Assembly: GCA_015847255.1 (NCBI GenBank)
Contig: JADLZK010009026.1
Location: 434,001 to 498,000 of the forward strand
DNA from: Hyparrhenia diplandra
Taxonomy: Eukaryota; Streptophyta; Magnoliopsida; Poales; Poaceae
Direction of reading: 5' to 3'
Length of the DNA: 64,000 nt
The translations under genes and the position numbers were made by a program. The notes under the pieces are model-generated. The model was not told the DNA's origin, did no database searches, and was given only the letters and a program-made list of their open reading frames with translations. Of this stretch, positions 11,401-22,080 are shown one piece after another; positions within the stretch are counted from its first letter, which is position 1; each line of letters opens with the position of its first letter.

Positions 11401-12055
11401 GGTTTCTATCGACGGCCGTCAAGGATTTCAGCGCCATTGCTGCCCCTTTGCATGAGTTGACAAAGAAAGGGGTGGCGTTCCATTGGGGTAAGGCACAAGA
11501 GACGTCCTTTGATACTTTGAAGGACAAGCTTACACACGCACCATTGCTGCAACTTCCGAACTTTGGTAAGACTTTCGAGCTCGAATGTGATGCTAGTGGG
11601 GTTGGCATTGGGGGTGTGTTGATGCAAGATGGTAAACCACATTGCGTACTTTAGTGAAAAATTGCATGGTCCTGTTCTTAATTACTCATTATGATAAGGA
11701 ATTGTATGCACTTGTGCGTTCTTTAGAGACGTGGCGTCATTATTTGTGGCCTAAGGAATTTGTTATACATTCAGATCATGAATCGCTTAAGTATCTTCGC
11801 TCTCAAAATAATTTGAACCGTAGACATGCTAAGTGGGTTGAATTTATTGAATCTTTTCCTTATGTTATAAAACACAAGAAAGGAAAGGATAATATAATTG
11901 CTGATGCCTTGTCTCGACGATATAATATGCTATCACAACTTGATTGTAGAATTTTTGGGCTAGAATCCATTAAAAAACAATATGAGCTTGATCCTGATTT
12001 TAAAAATGTCTTGTTGAACTGTAAAGAGGGTCGCATACGTGGAACAAGTTTGTGA
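11349..12055 (+). pseudogene. pol: RNase H domain (Ty3/gypsy)
   Basis: The stretch reads RSFLGLARF, KGVAFHWGKAQETSFDTLK and LECDASGVGIGGVLMQDGK (catalytic Asp of the retroelement RNase H). After a frameshift near 11640 come YDKELYALVRSLETWRHYL, HSDHESLKYLRSQ and HKKGKDNIIADALSRR, the classical end of the domain. The frames before and after 11640 differ, and the loss around the SEKLNG-like block suggests a small indel. Confidence 0.9.
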
Positions 12056-12058
12056 TAA

Positions 12059-13310
12059 ATGATGGATTTGTGTTTAGAGCTAACCGTCTATGCATTCGAG
12101 TTGGCTCCGTTCGTCTATTATTGTTGCGGGGAAGCGCACGGCGGGGGACTGATGGGCCATTTTGGGGCTAAAAAGGCGGCAGATATCTTGGCCACACATT
12201 TCTTTTGGCCACATCGAAGAGGGGCGTTGAGCGGTTCGTGGCACGCTGCATCACGTGTCAAAAGGCTAAGTCTCACTTGAATCCACATGGTTTGTACATG
12301 CCTCTTCTGTCCCTTCTATTCCATGGTGGATATTTCGATGGACTTTGTTTTGGGACTGCCAAGGACTAAGAGGGGGATGGATAGTATTTTTGTTGTTGTG
12401 GATCGGTTTTCTAAGATGGCACATTTTATACCTTGTCATAAAAGTGATGATGCCATTTATATTGCTGACCTCTTTTTCAAAGAGATTGTTTCGCTTGCAT
12501 GGTATGCCTTCTACTATTGTTTTGATCGCGATGCTAAATTCTTGAGTCACTTTTGGCGTACTCTATGGAACAAATTGGGTACAAAGCTGATGTTCTCAAC
12601 TACTTGTCACCCTCAAACGGATGGGCAAACAGAGGTCGATTAACCGTACTTTGGGTGCCATGTTGAGAGCCATTTTGAAGAAAAACTTGAAGCTGTGGGA
12701 AGAATATGCGCCTCATGTGGAGTTTGCTTACAATCGGGCAACACATTCTACCACCAAGGTAAGTCCTTTTCAGGTAGTGTATGGTTTTAACCCTCATGCT
12801 CCAATTGATATCTTGCCTTTACTTATCAATGAGCGAACACATTGTGATGCTAGTGCATGTGCTGAATTTATTCGAAAGTTGCATGAGACCACTAGAGAAA
12901 ATATCGAAAAAGATGAATGAAAAGTATCAAATTCTTTGGGAGTAAAGGTAGGAAAAAGATTACACTTGAACGGGTGATTTAGTATGGTTACATTTGAGAA
13001 AAGATAGGTTTCCAGAGCTGCGTAAGTCCAAATTAATGCCAAGAGCTGCTGGTCCTTATAAAATTGTTGAGAAAATAAATGACAATGCATACAAACTTGA
13101 GCTGCCACCGAGTTCGGGGGTTAGTCCTTCTTTCAATATTTCAGATTTGAAGCCATATTTGGGGACGGCGATGACCTTGAGTCGAGGGCGACTTCCATTC
13201 AAGAAGGGGAGGATGATGAGGACATCACTTCGTCGGATGCACAAGATTATCCTCCGCTAAACATTCACGGTCCAATCACAAGAGCTCGCGCCACGACAAC
13301 TAAATTTCTG
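12059..13310 (+). pseudogene. pol: Integrase domain running into the 3' LTR (Ty3/gypsy)
   Basis: The zinc-binding part reads GLMGHFGAKKAADILATHFF. The catalytic core shows SMVDISMDFVLGLPRTKRG with DSIFVVVDRFSKMAHFIPC (first Asp), FDRDAKFLSHFWRTLW (second Asp region) and CHPQTDGQTE (final Glu). After frameshifts it continues with WEEYAPHVEFAYNRATH and FNPHAPIDILPL. The C-terminal barrel reads GPYKIVEKINDNAYKLELP and SFNISDLKPYLG. I see no chromodomain. The frame continues past 13214 into the LTR and ends beyond GPITRARA. At least three frameshifts break it. Confidence 0.9.
13201..13213 (+). other. Polypurine tract before the 3' LTR
   Basis: The purine run AAGAAGGGGAGGA directly precedes the 3' LTR, where plus-strand DNA synthesis would be primed. 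Confidence 0.75.
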
Positions 13311-14139
13311 GTGAGCTCGTTCCTAAGCAATTCTTTTGATGAACTTGAGAATAGATTGCTACTTAATGATTTTATTATGCTTAGGAATCAAGGAGAGGAC
13401 CAGCAAGGACTTGGAGGACGACTTGGAGGCGTGGAGGAACAGCCACGGCGTTGGAGTCAAGATGGAGGCCCAAACCGATTCGAGATCAAGTCGGTTTCGG
13501 AATCCAGGAACAGCCTGCACTAAAACGGACGCCAAGGTCACATACGGGCTTCGATTTGGGACGATCTTTATATCGTTGGAAAGATAATTTCAAGACGCTT
13601 CCAATGACACCAGTATGAGGTCCAAATTCGTCAGGAGTCGACGGGAATCATCAAAACAATATGACGTCCAGAATCTGTTTTGGTGCTGCGCCACCGTATT
13701 TCGGTCTTTGGGCCATGTATCGTGTTGGAGCCCAATAGGGGCGCGTCCAGGGGTCTTGCACGCCCCTAAACTCTATATATCAGTAGCCGTCACCCAAATT
13801 AGGGTTTGGGTTTTGCTTAGATTAATTCTGTCCATTGACAGTCGCCGTTCATCGGTTTGTGAAACCCCAACTCGTGTGCTTAATCATTCATCTGCAGTTT
13901 GTCCCAAATCTTTGAGCTGCTTCTTTCGAGTTCTTGCTTGTGTTCTTTGTTTCGCAGGCGAGGATTAGCCTTCTTGGCGAGGTCAACCGGTTGGAGACAC
14001 GGTTGATAACCTGAGGAACGTTGGTGCTAAGGTTGCAGGGTTCGGGTCTTTTCGATCTGAAGCCGGATCGGTGTGTCGAGTTCCACCAAAACGAGAGTTA
14101 TCATAACTTGACGGAAGATCGGGCATCACGTCCCTATCA
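13214..14139 (+). repeat. 3' LTR of the Ty3/gypsy element
   Basis: Near identical to the 5' LTR (about 98 percent by eye). The differences include small indels such as TCATCTGCAG against TCATCGCAG. It is followed at once by the rest of the CACTA 1 exon. Confidence 0.92.
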
Positions 14140-14601
14140 GGCAGTCCCCCAGCCAATGCAGTACCAGAAAGTCCACCAGCCAGTCAATTCCATCAGATTT
14201 GTTCGAAAAGCACGGCTGACGTCGGCGATGGCGATGATGGCGGTGGTGGTGGTGGAGGGGACGGCGAGCGGGGAGAATCCTATGGCGCAGCCACGAGGAT
14301 GTCGGGTTTTTGAAGATTTGGTCAACCGACTTCGATGGGGGCGACATTCTGTTTGGGTGCCCGAGATGGTTGGAGAACTTCAAACAGATGAAGCAGGGGC
14401 AGCAGTTGATCCGCTTTACAAAGACAGTCCGGAGGGTTGCACGGCGGCGTAACGCGCCCGCCATGGATAAGATTTTTTGCGTGGCGGGCGCGTTATGTTG
14501 CCCGCCCACGATTATCCGTGACCTTTCGTTAGTGACGGGCAGACATGCCCGCCACTAAAAAGGTTTTTTGCCCGCCACTAAAAAGGTTTTTGGTACTAGT
14601 G
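14140..14601 (+). other. 3' part of CACTA 1
   Basis: It continues the interrupted exon in frame to a TGA near 14312. It then carries GC-rich sequence and the 3' subterminal repeats (GCCCGCCACTAAAAAGG twice, GTGGCGGGCGCG once) before the terminal repeat ending TACTAGTG. Confidence 0.7.
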
Positions 14602-14816
14602 CTGTACTGTGCTTGCAGGACCTTCAGATGGGTCTGCTGATACTGGAATTGATTTAGCAGTTATAACTCTGTTTCAATGGACTGTTAGTTGTTGAGTCAT
14701 TCATATGACTGGTAAGTGTCTGACTATATTTCATTGAATTGTTTACCTCTATCCTATAACCTGAGTATAAAACTGAAAAGAATGGAGCAGAGTCGCTTCT
14801 GTAACCAGAGCGAGCG

Positions 14817-14848
<32 letters not shown>

Positions 14849-16008
14849 CAGTAGCAGCACTGTAATGGAGAATTTCTTGTTGATGAAAGGATGTTGTCGA
14901 GTATGGTACTAAGCTTGTGGGAGATATTCGGAGTTCTATAAAACTGAAAGGAATGGAGCTATGGAAATTGTGTATAAGATTAGAGTAGGAGGCATCAGGA
15001 ACACCTACATTACGTACAATTCTGTAGGGTGAGTAAGATAAAGTGTGGACTGTCACCCAGATCTGACAGATCCACATAATCAGAGCCAACGAACCATTGA
15101 GCGAAATTGATTCTCCAGTTCCATCTCATGTATTGGAAGATCTCAAGCTCTCGGATGCCTATATAACATGGCTCTCGCCAGTTCCATCATGGAAAACATG
15201 CTGGGTACCACATATGTATGCAGGGAGGCAGCGATCTGCCTTCAAAAAGAAAAAAAAAGTATGTCTCTGCAAGCAGCATAGTAAGTGACCTCCACTAAAG
15301 CTAGGTAGTCATCGGCTGAGTTTTGTAACAAGTAATTTGATATGGTGACCATGCATCTATCCCTGAAACCTACTTGAACAGTGTGATTCAAAATCTACTG
15401 AAATCCACTAGTTATGCCTGAATTTAGTGGTGTAACATGCCTTCTAACAAAAAAAACACCTTGGCTACAATAATGGAGTGACTTGTTAGGTTTTGATAGT
15501 TTAGTGTGTACGTGGACAATGATGTCAGGCCTGTTACCTACTTTGGTACGGTCCGTTCATGTCCCACATACCTTCGCCATGGTTTCTGAAGCCTGGTTCT
15601 GTGCCTCCCTAGATCCACTATACTACATCGTCGATGCCACACGGTTCCAACATGTCTGAGGACATCTCCACCCAAAGTTCGGGCGAAGGCTGTCATGTGA
15701 ACGTCGGCTATGTGAATCTACCTTGCCGAGATCTGACAGTTGATTTGGCAAAATAAAAAACTGGGGCGCCGCTCTTTTTATAAAAATGAAAAGAAAAACA
15801 TGAAACTTCGTAGTGAACGTGCATGTTAGCTTGGATATTTATTTAGAAACTTTATCCCAACTTGACCTTAGTAGGCATCAATTCCTTTTTTTTGAAATTA
15901 GAGTGCTGATGTATAAAGAACTGGTTGCATGATATCCAGACATGTTCTGATATCTGAATTGGTTGTACACATTTAATGCTTGACTAATAAATTTCAATGG
16001 ATGGTTGG
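14602..16008. other. Intergenic stretch, mostly unique
   Basis: Apart from the microsatellite, no gene or element is recognised. The last about 90 bp (15918-16008) are one copy of a dispersed repeat also found near 18270-18360 and 25770-25850, with shared blocks such as AATGGATGGTT. Confidence 0.5.
14806..14848. repeat. (GAGC)/(GA)n microsatellite
   Basis: Three GAGC units run directly into about 14 GA units. Confidence 0.95.
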
Positions 16009-16265
16009 TGTTGGAAACTAGAGGTTCCGAACAGGGAGAGGAGTGAGAGGAGATGTTGTAGTTAGGGTTTTGATTGTGCATGTGAGGAGACTAGAGAGAG
16101 AGAGCCCAAAAGCCCCCCTCCATGCCCATGGCACTCTATATATATAAGGAATGGAGATTTACATGCGACCCCCTGGTGGGGGTCATTTTTACAATTTACT
16201 CTCAATAGCTCTACTTGGGCTTCTTCTAGTGGGCTTGGCCCATAGGAAAATGCCAAGTCCCAACA
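16009..16265. repeat. Solo LTR, 257 bp, TSD GTTGG
   Basis: It begins TGTTGGAAACTAG and ends AGTCCCAACA, so TGTTGG...CCAACA form a short inverted repeat. A perfect 5-bp duplication GTTGG flanks it (16004-16008, 16266-16270). The left flank TTTCAATGGATGGTTGG has an uninterrupted relative near 18325-18350. The short TGTTGGAA-type LTR suggests Ty1/copia, but the superfamily is inferred. Confidence 0.88.
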
Positions 16266-16544
16266 GTTGGCTACACACTCACATGTGGTGGTAAGTTCGT
16301 GGAGTAAGATTGTGCCTCCTCGTGACTTGTAGTTGCCTCTCTAGACCAGTGTATAAAAGAGAAGGCAATGTATCACAAGTGACTATCGTTTCGTTTCTAA
16401 CTCTTGCTCCTCGAGTAGTCATGCTATGGTTACTACGTATTGGAGTAAGATGCATCTGGAACATTTGCATTACTTCTGCACTCATTGCACTCCGCAAGAA
16501 TCATATTTTCTGTGCCTTGGGTTTCTACAACGCCCTGGGTTGTA

Positions 16545-16893
16545 CTCCCTCTGTCCCTATGAAAGAGTCGTCATGGGTTTCAAATTCTGTCCCCACGGCA
16601 AGTGTCGTTCTAGCCTGTATTAGCGGTCTCGTGTGTGCTAGGCCTAGGCTTTCTCCTCTGACTCACAATGCACGCATTCACTCACTCTTCTCTCACTTTG
16701 CATGCATGGATGTGGCATCAACAAAGCCTTTCACTCGCTTCGCATGTGTAACAGTGAAGAGAGAGAGGAGAGAAGACAGAGAATAGTGGAGTGCAGGTCG
16801 AGCGTAGTAGTGGCGTACATGTCTACTGTGCGCCTACGCTCCTTGGTCCCTGTGTCGATTCTTAGAACGACACTTTCTCCAGGACGGAGGGAG
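16545..16893. mobile_element. Stowaway/mariner-type MITE, 349 bp
   Basis: The terminal repeats CTCCCTCTGTCC and, on the other strand, CTCCCTCCGTCC are the standard Stowaway ends, with TA on both sides (16543-16544, 16894-16895). The inverted repeat continues with GAAAGAGTCGTC against GAAAGTGTCGTT. There is no coding capacity. Confidence 0.85.
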
Positions 16894-16895
16894 TA

Positions 16896-19800
16896 CATAG
16901 TCAAGGAACATCTGGGTCGCGTCCTGCTCTCCATTGTAGCCTTGTCTTGCTTGTCCGTGATCATCATAGTGGCCACAACACTTTGTCACTAAAATGTGGT
17001 CCGGCGTTAGACGAGTCTTCTTGGAACAACTGGCAGGTCGTGGCGGGATCCAAGTGATTGTGGCACGATGCATGTTCATCAAGCGTGCCAGCCTGTGTGA
17101 TTTCGTTGGGTCAGCCTAGGAGGTGGTGCTAGCTAGTGTATTGGAACTTCTCGAGCTTCTCTTAGTGGGAAACAGGAGCATTTTGCATGCATACTGTAGA
17201 TGAGATTTCATTGAATAAAATTTATTTACATAATCGAGACAGATGTAAGGGAAATCCTAAGAAACAAAGAACATCAGCAGCTCTTGGCCGCCAAGGCCTA
17301 GCTACGGTGAACAAACCTGGTATGTACTATCCGTACGGAGCACTGTAGGGACTGTGGGCACGACATGTGGGCCATAACTAAACAGGTAATGAGAAATCAG
17401 GCCCAAAACACGGCAACACAATCCCCACAAGATCGTGTAGGTATGGTCCGCCCTATTTTTTCCCAGCTACGCAAGTAGATCAAATGTCATTATTGTAAAT
17501 TTTGGATCACCACCATAATTGAGAACATAACATGAAGTCTTACGTCTCTTGGAGAACTACAGAAAGAAATTTAAAAAGAAAAAGAAGCACATTAAAGTTT
17601 GCACAAAGGAGGGCCCCAGGTCCTTCAGCCTCATGTAACACGGAAATAATTTTTTAAAAGTTACCATTCTGAGGCACCGGATTCTAAAAATCATCGATTA
17701 ACAAAGTTGGTCACCATTGGACTTCTTTCACGATAAATCGATTTTTAGAGAGGGCCAGCTTAAAATATCTATCTCCGATAATTGAAATTAACAAATGAAT
17801 CAGTCGCTAAAAGTCTTGTTTTTGGGCAATGCAAGATACCCATAAATTTTTGCATCCGAATATAATTCATTAATTTTTCATATGAAGACATGCATTGTGG
17901 TTGAAAGTTTTTAAATATAAAACTATTTAGAGACCCAATATATTACTGTAAGTTCACCAATTTTCAAATTTCAATTTTTCAAATAATCTCCAATATACTT
18001 GGTCTATACTATAGTTGTTCTCAATACAATCTACGACTTTGCAGTTTAGTGGTTTTTCTATTGGAAGTTAATTGATTGTTGTCCATATCTATTTTAATTT
18101 TATAAATTTTGAAATTAAAAATTTAGTTTTCCTAACCAACCTTGGATGTACACATGGATACCAAAGTTGTTGTGGCCAACCTAATATACATGTTTTCTGT
18201 TCGTAAGTTTTTATTTGAAATATTTAGTTTCTAAAATATATGTTTTAAATTCACATAGTTTTTAGGTTTTTTATTTTTCAAATAATCTCAAATGGAGACA
18301 CATTTACTGCTTGGCTAAATTTCAATTGATGGTTGGATACACACATGCGATGGTAATAAGTTCTCCCTAACCTGTGAATACAACACTGGCCAAGAAAACC
18401 GTGTATCTTTTTTTTTTTTGAGAAAAGGAAACATTGTGTCTTAAAAGCTAAGAACCAGTAGCATGATATAAAGGTTATTTTTTTTAAAAAAAAATACTCA
18501 CAGTACTTCTATCATGCTGCACATTGAAATGATTGGTACCTGTCTTGCCGCTGCTACTTTCGACCAACATATGGCAAGCGAAAAATGACTAAACCGTAAC
18601 AACAAGGTGCAAATCAATGTGATTTTGCCTACAAATAATCAGAACAATGAATATAGTTAACAAATCTAGAAATTGCTATCGAGAATGTCTTCCTGGAGGC
18701 CGTCAACACGCAGTTGTACTGCACGACTACCCACCGTTGCTTCGAAGTAGCTGGGGACAGGGGATGGGGAGCTACTGGACAGGGAAGTGTTAGAGAATTC
18801 TATAACCCCTATATAGAAGGAGGCCACTAGGGGACTTCTCTCGACATGCAGAGACGACACATCAGCATCCCACCAATTCACATAGGCATCCACCGTGGCT
18901 AACATGCAGCCATGACACGTCATTTGAAACTGATGTGCTGTCGTATGAATTAATTATGCCTCTTTGTTTCCATATCTTCTATGCAATCTGAAAGAAACCG
19001 AAGAGCAAGGTACTCCACTTAATTAACTATCCCCGTTTGTTCTCCAATCAGTTTCTTATCAACCAAGCACTTTCTTATCAGTTACCAACCACCTCGGTTC
19101 CTTCCAATAGCAAGCATTTCAATTCAACCGAGGAGTCTAGATGCAATTCATCTCTTCTCTACCACGGAACGGTGAGTGCAGCCATTAAGCATGCACTACT
19201 CTAACAGGTGATGTCCTATTTATAGACCACCAAAAAGAGCCATGCAATTCATCTCTTCTCTACCACGGAACGGTGACTGGTGATGTCCTATTTATAGACC
19301 ACCAAAAGAGCCCGTCTGACCCGACCATCTTTTTTCAGCGTCATTTTGACCGCTTGGTTTATCATCACGCGAACCCTGAACCATATTTGAGGGCAGCTGA
19401 TCCCGTGATCCTTTGTTCCCAATATGTTGATCGGGGTCGTTCTTACTAATATCTCAGAAGTCTATGAAGTTGGTCAGTGATAGCCTTCTTCGCCATCAAG
19501 AATCAGTATATCCATTGTCGTAAGCTTTATGCCTTTATGGAGATATCCTTTCTTTCATGCATGTATCATATTCATCTCTCCATGGTTTTGTATATGCAGG
19601 AAAATGAAATCTTGGTGAATTAGAGGACATGTTGCCCAATTTGTAAGCACGCTAGGAGCAAACTGGAAGTGTTGTTCCATTTCCCTTATCTAAGCAAACT
19701 GGAAGTGTTATGCCTATATTAGGAAGATTATTTGCATGCCTCTCCTGAATTCCATCTGTGTAAACAGACAAAAATACATGATTTATATTTCTCTTTCTCA

Positions 19801-20188
19801 CCATAAATCTCCTTGCAATTCGAGTGTTGCAATAACTGTCAATCAACTCTACGAGTCTTATAAATAGTCAGGACTCAGGAGGCATAGAAAATCTCTGCAT
19901 GTGGATACTTTTTTGAATCTCTGAATCAATGAGATCGAGCACCAACAATGAAACTAGGTTGTTGTTTTTGATTTGGCCAGAGAATTTTTTTTTTCATGGC
20001 ATGCTTCTCTTATTATTTGGACACGCCATTTATAATGAGATATTCAGTTCATCACATCAGGTAGTTTAAAACTTTTGATGGTTTGTTGTATTATATTTTA
20101 AGTCTTAAGGATTAACATACCATTTATATTTTTTCTTCATACATTTTGCAACACACGGGGAATTCTCTAACGACTACTGAACAACTGA
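16896..20188. other. AT-rich intergenic region
   Basis: No gene is recognised. It contains one copy of the dispersed repeat at about 18270-18360 and a local duplication at 19143-19312. An 85-codon open stretch on the minus strand at 18666-18923 (containing AYVNWWDADVSSLHVE) resembles no family I know. Confidence 0.5.
19143..19312 (+). repeat. Local tandem duplication with an internal length difference
   Basis: Copy 1 (19143-19241) and copy 2 (19244-19312) share a block starting GCAATTCATCTCTTC and a block ending TAGACCACCAAAA. Copy 1 holds about 30 extra bases between them. Confidence 0.85.
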
Positions 20189-20189
20189 T

Positions 20190-20391
20190 GCAATGCTGTT
20201 TGTTTCAAGCGATTCCAGACTCTGATGAGAAAATTGCACAGTCAATACTGCGGGGAGTATAATTAACTTACAGAAGGATCCATGGCCCAAAGGTCTCCCA
20301 GAGTGCAAAGGATCTTGTCAAGAAGATGCTTGACCCAGATCCTAGCACACTGGTTGACGGCAAAGCATGTCCCTGGTTAGTGCAGTCTTAA
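20190..20391 (+). pseudogene. Calcium-dependent protein kinase (CDPK-type) catalytic-domain fragment
   Basis: In two frames the plus strand reads SDEKIAQSILRGV, DPWPK and, after a one-base shift at about 20289, KVSQSAKDLVKKMLDPDPST followed by PW. The order 'ILRG...DPWP...S..AKDLVKKML..DP..R.TA...L.HPW' is the C-terminal lobe of plant calcium-dependent and related kinases. ATP-binding and catalytic-loop regions, the autoinhibitory segment and EF hands are absent. In-frame stops follow REGV and at 20389. It is a lone exon fragment, most likely a captured or decayed copy, about 300 bp before the Ty1/copia 5' LTR. Confidence 0.7.
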
Positions 20392-20743
20392 GTCCAATCT
20401 TAAGTTCATTGAAAACCAAATGGAAAGGGTAGACTGTATCTGTTCATAGAAAAAAAAAACACAGGGAATTTGATATAATCTGCTGTGCTATACTGTTATT
20501 GCCATTATTTTTTCGACCGTGAGCATGTTTTTCATTGTCATTCTATTACTGAAATTGTTGAAAATAAAAAACAAAGTGGTTTAAGAATGATGCATACTAA
20601 AATTGTTCAACAACTAATTGTGATTAGAATCCTTAGTGATTACAAAGGAACCCTTTAACAAAATCTACTTACTTCCAGCAAAGAACGCTGGGAATTCCCC
20701 TAGTAGTGTTAGAGAGTAACTCTAGGAATGAGGCCTGCTATCT

Positions 20744-21316
20744 TGTGACACCGGGCTAATTTGGATGTGGCCCATGAGTGGCCTATGAGTGCAGAGTGCA
20801 CATGTTTAGTACCACCTTGCTGGTTAAGCAAGGGTGGAGCCAACTTATAAGCCTTTGTCTTCCAGCCATAGCACCTTCGGGTTAACCCTTTTACACGGCG
20901 AGGATGAAAGTTTAAGCAAGGTGCTATGTGTATGCGGCGTCGCGGCGCCCTCGGAAGGGCTGTGCGGTGCGGCTTTGGAGGGCGGGGTGTTACAAGTGGT
21001 ATCAAAGCCGACCCAGCGCCACGGGGCGGCGTGCGGGCGAGGCGCGGACATGGAGGTTCATTGCGGCGTGTAGGCTCTGCGAGTGCGGCATGGCACATGT
21101 GTCGGCCACGGGCGCCGCGTCGCGTGTGCCAAGAGGGGAGGTCCTGGTTAAGTTGGCGCTCGGCGAGGGCGTTGAGTCCTTTGGGGGGCGTATGTGACAC
21201 CCGACCCAATTTGGATGTGGCCCATGAGTGGCCTATGAGTGCCGAGTGCACATGTTAGTACCACCTTGCCCCTCGGAAGGGGCGTGCGGTGCAGCTTTGG
21301 AGGGCGGGGTGTTACA
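20744..21316 (+). mobile_element. TRIM (miniature LTR retrotransposon) inside the copia 5' LTR
   Basis: LTR1 is 20744-20994 (TGTGACACCGGG...GGTGTTACA, 251 bp). The primer binding site TGGTATCAAAGCC starts at 20997. The internal part is only about 198 bp and has no coding domain. A G-rich polypurine-like run TTGGGGGGCG precedes LTR2 at 21193-21316. LTR2 is 124 bp because its middle (about 127 bp) is deleted. The 3' flank TATAC matches the uninterrupted 3' LTR of the host copia element (CTGCTATACTTAGC at about 23606); the 5' flank reads TATCT, so the duplication has drifted. TRIMs lack genes and depend on other elements. Confidence 0.85.
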
Positions 21317-21410
21317 TATACTTAGCTCCCTCTTACCTATATGTAACCACTGTCTATCACGGTTCAATGCATTGTGTATTCACCTATATTACTTCATTCA
21401 TGGTATCCCG

Positions 21411-22080
21411 AGATGGTTCGTTTCCACGACCTCTCGCTACGCAACACATATCCCTCATTCGCGCCCTACGCGCGTTTCAAGCCGCTGCCGCTCGCCCGTC
21501 GTGCGCCCGATTGTCTACATCCGTCTAGCGTCGCGACGATCGACTACATCGCGTTCGCGGGGCCCGATCCTCGTCGCGTGCGCCCGATCCTCGCCCGATC
21601 CGATGGCTGACGAACGCCGGCCGGCGAGGCACATGTTGCCAAAGAGCGTGACGTGCGGCGAGGACGCCCGCCGCCACCAGGCAGCTGCTGATCGCGCGCG
21701 CGGCCCTGCGTCCACGACTGCGGCCCGGTTCGACGCGGTCCGTCGCCGCAGCAACCCGGCGTAGCGATCCGGTCGATCCAGCGCCAATCCGGGCCAATCC
21801 GATGATCGATCGATCAGACCGGGCCTCCCACGGCTGCCGCCCCGCCCACTCTCCGGCTGGTGCTCGCGCCCCTGATGATTCCACCTCCCTGTTACCCGCG
21901 GCCGGCGCCGGCAGGACACTGGCGGACCACCGCGACAGCACCCCATCGCCCCGCCCCATCGCCAGCAAGATGGCATGCGCACATGGCAAGGAGGGCTTTC
22001 GACGCCCGTGGATCGATTATAACTCTCCACGCGGCTGCCGCGACCTCTCGAGTCCCGACCTTCGTTTGTAGCTGCCCTGG
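21411..22080 (+). other. GC-rich residual internal region of the copia element
   Basis: It lies between the primer site and the reverse transcriptase, where gag to integrase should be. The sequence is GC-rich with many CGATC-type runs. I recognise no gag, protease or integrase motif, so about 3 kb of normal content is missing or replaced. Confidence 0.45.

Larger units (their letters stand above)
6571..14139 (+). mobile_element. Ty3/gypsy LTR retrotransposon nested in CACTA 1
   Basis: A 7.57-kb element with two LTRs of 924 and 926 bp, a tRNA-iMet-type primer binding site, and domains in the order gag, protease, RT, RNase H, integrase, which is diagnostic of Ty3/gypsy. The LTRs start TGATGAGG and end CTATCA. 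CAGGC precedes the element and also occurs at 14138-14142, overlapping its last two bases, so the target duplication may have lost two bases. Every domain is broken by frameshifts, yet I count only about 15-20 differences between the LTRs. Confidence 0.93.
5676..14601 (+). mobile_element. CACTA (En/Spm) element 1, split by a Ty3/gypsy insertion
   Basis: The left end begins CACTAGTTCC. The right end, read on the other strand, begins CACTAGTACC, the hallmark CACTA terminus. Flanking trinucleotides are CCG and CTG, an imperfect 3-bp target duplication. Both subterminal regions carry GTGGCGGGC/GCCCGCCAC repeats. Removing the retrotransposon at 6571-14139 leaves only about 1.36 kb. That remainder has a TATA box, an exon encoding a transposase-associated domain and a GC-rich 3' part, so it was already a deletion derivative with no TNP2 catalytic core. 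Confidence 0.8.

Noticed and set aside
19174..19208. GT...AG segment as a 36-bp intron
   Set aside because: Too short for a plant intron; more likely a deletion in the second tandem copy.
20744..21316. Cassandra-type TRIM with a 5S rRNA promoter in the LTR
   Set aside because: I looked for the 5S internal promoter blocks in the LTR and did not see them.
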